This document shows, piece after piece, positions 5,792 to 7,011 of a DNA stretch of 7,011 bases (position 1 is the stretch's first letter; every line of letters begins with the position of its first letter). The stretch covers positions 1 through 7,011 of the forward strand of contig JACMLI010000193.1 in NCBI GenBank assembly GCA_014379705.1, written 5' to 3'. Source of the stretch: Gemmatimonadaceae bacterium. Lineage in GTDB: Bacteria > Gemmatimonadota > Gemmatimonadetes > Gemmatimonadales > Gemmatimonadaceae. The position numbers and the translations under genes were made by a program. Under the pieces are notes generated by a model, which was not told the DNA's origin, searched no databases, and worked only from the letters and a program-made list of their open reading frames with translations.

Positions 5792-6196
5792 TCAGGACTT
5801 CACTTTGCCCGTCCGGCGTGGCCGGACCGGCGCGCTCTTCTTACTCCCCGCGGCGCGCTTGCGCCCCTTGGGGATCTTCGTCTCCTGCTGCGCGCTCAGT
5901 TTGTCCAGCTCCTCGATGAACTTGTTCGCGGTGTTCCGCGGGATCTCGGTCATCGAACGCACGCTCGCCCGGCCGGCATCGACGAGCTCGAGGAGCACGT
6001 CGCGTGTCTTGGCGTCCTCGGAGCTGATGTTGGCGAGGCTCGTGGTCGCGGTCTGGACGAACGCCGAGGTCTGCTCGATCCACTCGGTCCAGAAGCTGAT
6101 GCCCGCCTTGAGCGCGGCCAGCTGAACCTCGATCGCATCCTGTAGAAGGCGTCGGAGGTCTTCTTCCCTGTCGAGGTCGGTTTCGGACTCGGTCAT
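5792..6196 (-). CDS. Phasin-like helical protein with Lys/Arg-rich tail
   Basis: This is a 134-residue, almost entirely helical protein. Residues 1-13 are acidic. Residues about 14-57 form a long amphipathic helix with an aromatic patch (SFWTEWIEQTSAF, 34-46). A second helix (60-104) follows, then a basic Ala/Pro-rich tail (PKGRKRAAGSKKSAPVRPRR, 109-128). Length, helix style and tail resemble phasins, which coat storage granules, some of which bind DNA through such tails. I cannot confirm family membership from sequence alone. ATG at 6196 is chosen because GGGAG lies about 10 bases upstream; a longer frame to 6334 would run into the repeat array. The prenyl synthase follows at once, so the two are probably one operon. 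The FWxxWIE helix and GRKRA tail match the product of 295-918. Confidence 0.85.
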   Translation of the reverse strand: MTESETDLDREEDLRRLLQDAIEVQLAALKAGISFWTEWIEQTSAFVQTATTSLANISSEDAKTRDVLLELVDAGRASVRSMTEIPRNTANKFIEELDKLSAQQETKIPKGRKRAAGSKKSAPVRPRRTGKVKS

Positions 6197-6247
6197 CGTG
6201 GGGGGGCTCCCGCGCCCATGGTTCGGGATAGGCTCAGCGTGGAGAAG

Positions 6248-6276
6248 ATTGCATTGCGGGCGGAGAAGTGCAACAA
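6248..6276 (-). promoter_or_regulatory. Possible promoter of the phasin-like/prenyl synthase operon
   Basis: On the minus strand, TTGTTG (6276-6271) and TGCAAT (6253-6248) are 17 bases apart, each matching four of six consensus bases. The site lies between the repeat array that follows rtcB and the start at 6196, where a promoter would be expected. The leader would be about 45 bases. The match is only moderate. Confidence 0.4.
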
Positions 6277-6279
6277 GGG

Positions 6280-6368
6280 AGACGAGTGGACGAGTGGACG
6301 AGTGGAGGCTGTGGTGACCTTTTCTACCCGGCACGACTCGTCCATCTCGTCTACTCGTCCACTCGTCT
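6280..6368. repeat. Inverted array of 8-bp tandem repeats (GGACGAGT type) after rtcB
   Basis: Three units lie at 6280-6303 (AGACGAGT, then GGACGAGT twice). A 32-base spacer (6304-6335) follows. Four reverse units then lie at 6336-6368: ACTCGTCC, a 9-bp variant ATCTCGTCT, ACTCGTCC and ACTCGTCT. The arms can form a stem of about 24 bp. The array starts inside the rtcB stop region: AGTCC at 6369-6373 extends the pattern and contains part of the TAG stop. It separates rtcB from the phasin-like gene and may end or stabilise the rtcB transcript. No T-run follows it. Confidence 0.93.
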
Positions 6369-7011
6369 AGTCCTTATACGGATCGTATTCGTTCTCGCCA
6401 GCCATGACCACGATGAGCGGCGTCAGGGTGTGGACGACCCGCACCGTGTCTCCCTGGGCCTCGAGGACCTTTGGCAACCGGCGATAGGCCTGCGGCGCCT
6501 CGTCGAGCCCGCCCCCTCGCAGCTCAACCTTCCGGGGGCCGAGCCACTCGTTCACCATCTCCCACGACACGAGTCCGGGAGAGACGATACGCGCCTTGCT
6601 CCCCCACCCCTTCATCTTGCCCCGTGCCTGCGTTCGTGACATGACGCGTCCCGCGCCGTGGACCGTGGAATAGAGGGCCTCGCGCTGCTCCGGTGAGTCC
6701 CCCGTGGCTCCCTCGATGATGACGGCATCGTCGCCCATCGACCCACCGACGAATCCCAGCTGCCCGGGAAAGGCCGGGGTCGCGCCCTTGCGCACCACGA
6801 CCAGCGACTCGCCATCATGCACCTCCTGCCACGCGAAGTTGTGGTGATTGTGCACCAGCTGCAGTTCATGGCCACCGAGGAGGTCCACGACGCGCCGGGC
6901 CACCCACTCGCGACCGGCGTACGCGTACGTGCCCGCAAGGTTCATGAGCGTCCAGTAGCCAGCCCCAAGCGGATCATCCAGGTCGAGCATGGTTTCGCGT
7001 TCTGGAACGCG
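6367..7011 (-). CDS. rtcB: RNA-splicing ligase RtcB, C-terminal half (5' end beyond the window)
   Basis: RtcB joins RNA 2',3'-cyclic phosphate or 3'-phosphate ends to 5'-hydroxyl ends, using GTP and Mn2+, in RNA repair. The frame stays open to the right edge, so the ATG at 6990 is internal and 214 residues are visible, about half of the usual protein. Counting from the edge, family marks are VHNHHNFA (53-60, metal-binding histidines), VVRKGATPAFPG (72-83), GGSMGD (89-94), VHGAGRVMSRTQA (117-129, holding the His that receives GMP) and DEAPQAYR (170-177). The end, TPLIVVMAGENEYDPYKD, runs about ten residues past the usual V-V-x-G finish. Its TAG stop lies in the edge of the GGACGAGT repeat array. 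It is probably unrelated to the isoprenoid genes and transcribed separately. Confidence 0.95.
   Translation of the reverse strand, partial: RVPERETMLDLDDPLGAGYWTLMNLAGTYAYAGREWVARRVVDLLGGHELQLVHNHHNFAWQEVHDGESLVVVRKGATPAFPGQLGFVGGSMGDDAVIIEGATGDSPEQREALYSTVHGAGRVMSRTQARGKMKGWGSKARIVSPGLVSWEMVNEWLGPRKVELRGGGLDEAPQAYRRLPKVLEAQGDTVRVVHTLTPLIVVMAGENEYDPYKD

Noticed and set aside
5792..6196. Polyhydroxyalkanoate granule locus
   Set aside because: The phasin-like protein would fit, but no PHA synthase, thiolase or reductase of that pathway is in the window; the neighbouring enzymes are isoprenoid.
6197..6334. Upstream ATG extending the phasin-like protein by 46 residues
   Set aside because: The extension covers the likely promoter and part of the repeat array and looks non-coding. 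ATG at 6196 starts a normal acidic N-terminus.

Overview
This is a GC-rich bacterial chromosomal window with tightly packed genes, GTG starts, 4-base start/stop overlaps and short intergenic gaps that each carry an inverted array of 8-bp repeats. The sequence alone does not identify the organism. A high-GC soil or environmental Gram-negative, such as Acidobacteriota or Gemmatimonadota, would fit, but that is a guess. Two genes are cut by the window edges: a Tat-exported protein at the left, probably a class V aminotransferase-like enzyme, and rtcB at the right.

Layout, left to right. (1) 1-165, minus: N-terminus of a Tat-signal protein. (2) 172-291: inverted array of GGACTAGT repeats. (3) 2687 down to 295, minus: a four-gene, translationally coupled operon driven by a good sigma70-type promoter at 2716-2744. 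It encodes a protein with an LPxI/VxV octapeptide repeat, a two-domain Ig-like protein, a cysteine-rich Ig-like protein and a protein made of an amphipathic helix, an Ig-like domain and a basic tail. None has a signal peptide and none matches a family I can name. (4) 2688-2949: divergent intergenic region with the operon promoter and an inverted array of GGGCGGAT repeats. (5) 2950-4840, plus: a small unknown beta-rich protein overlapping a geranylgeranyl-reductase-family flavoprotein. (6) 6196 down to 4837, minus: a phasin-like helical protein followed by a polyprenyl diphosphate synthase. The synthase meets the reductase tail to tail, and one CTAG supplies both stop codons. (7) 6280-6368: a third inverted array, of GGACGAGT repeats, separating this pair from rtcB.

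The recognisable chemistry is isoprenoid: a trans-prenyl diphosphate synthase makes a polyprenyl chain, and a flavoprotein of the geranylgeranyl reductase family saturates such chains. Around them sit unrecognised, apparently cytoplasmic proteins with amphipathic helices, Ig-like sandwiches and Lys/Arg-rich tails. Two of these, encoded in different operons (295-918 and 5792-6196), share an aromatic helix pattern F[YW]xxW[LI][DE]x[ST] and a C-terminal GRKRA tail, which ties the two flanks together. The most interesting reading is an undescribed locus that makes a reduced isoprenoid lipid and coats or organises it, for example as an inclusion or lipid-bound particle. The enzymes are well supported; the assembly function is inference.
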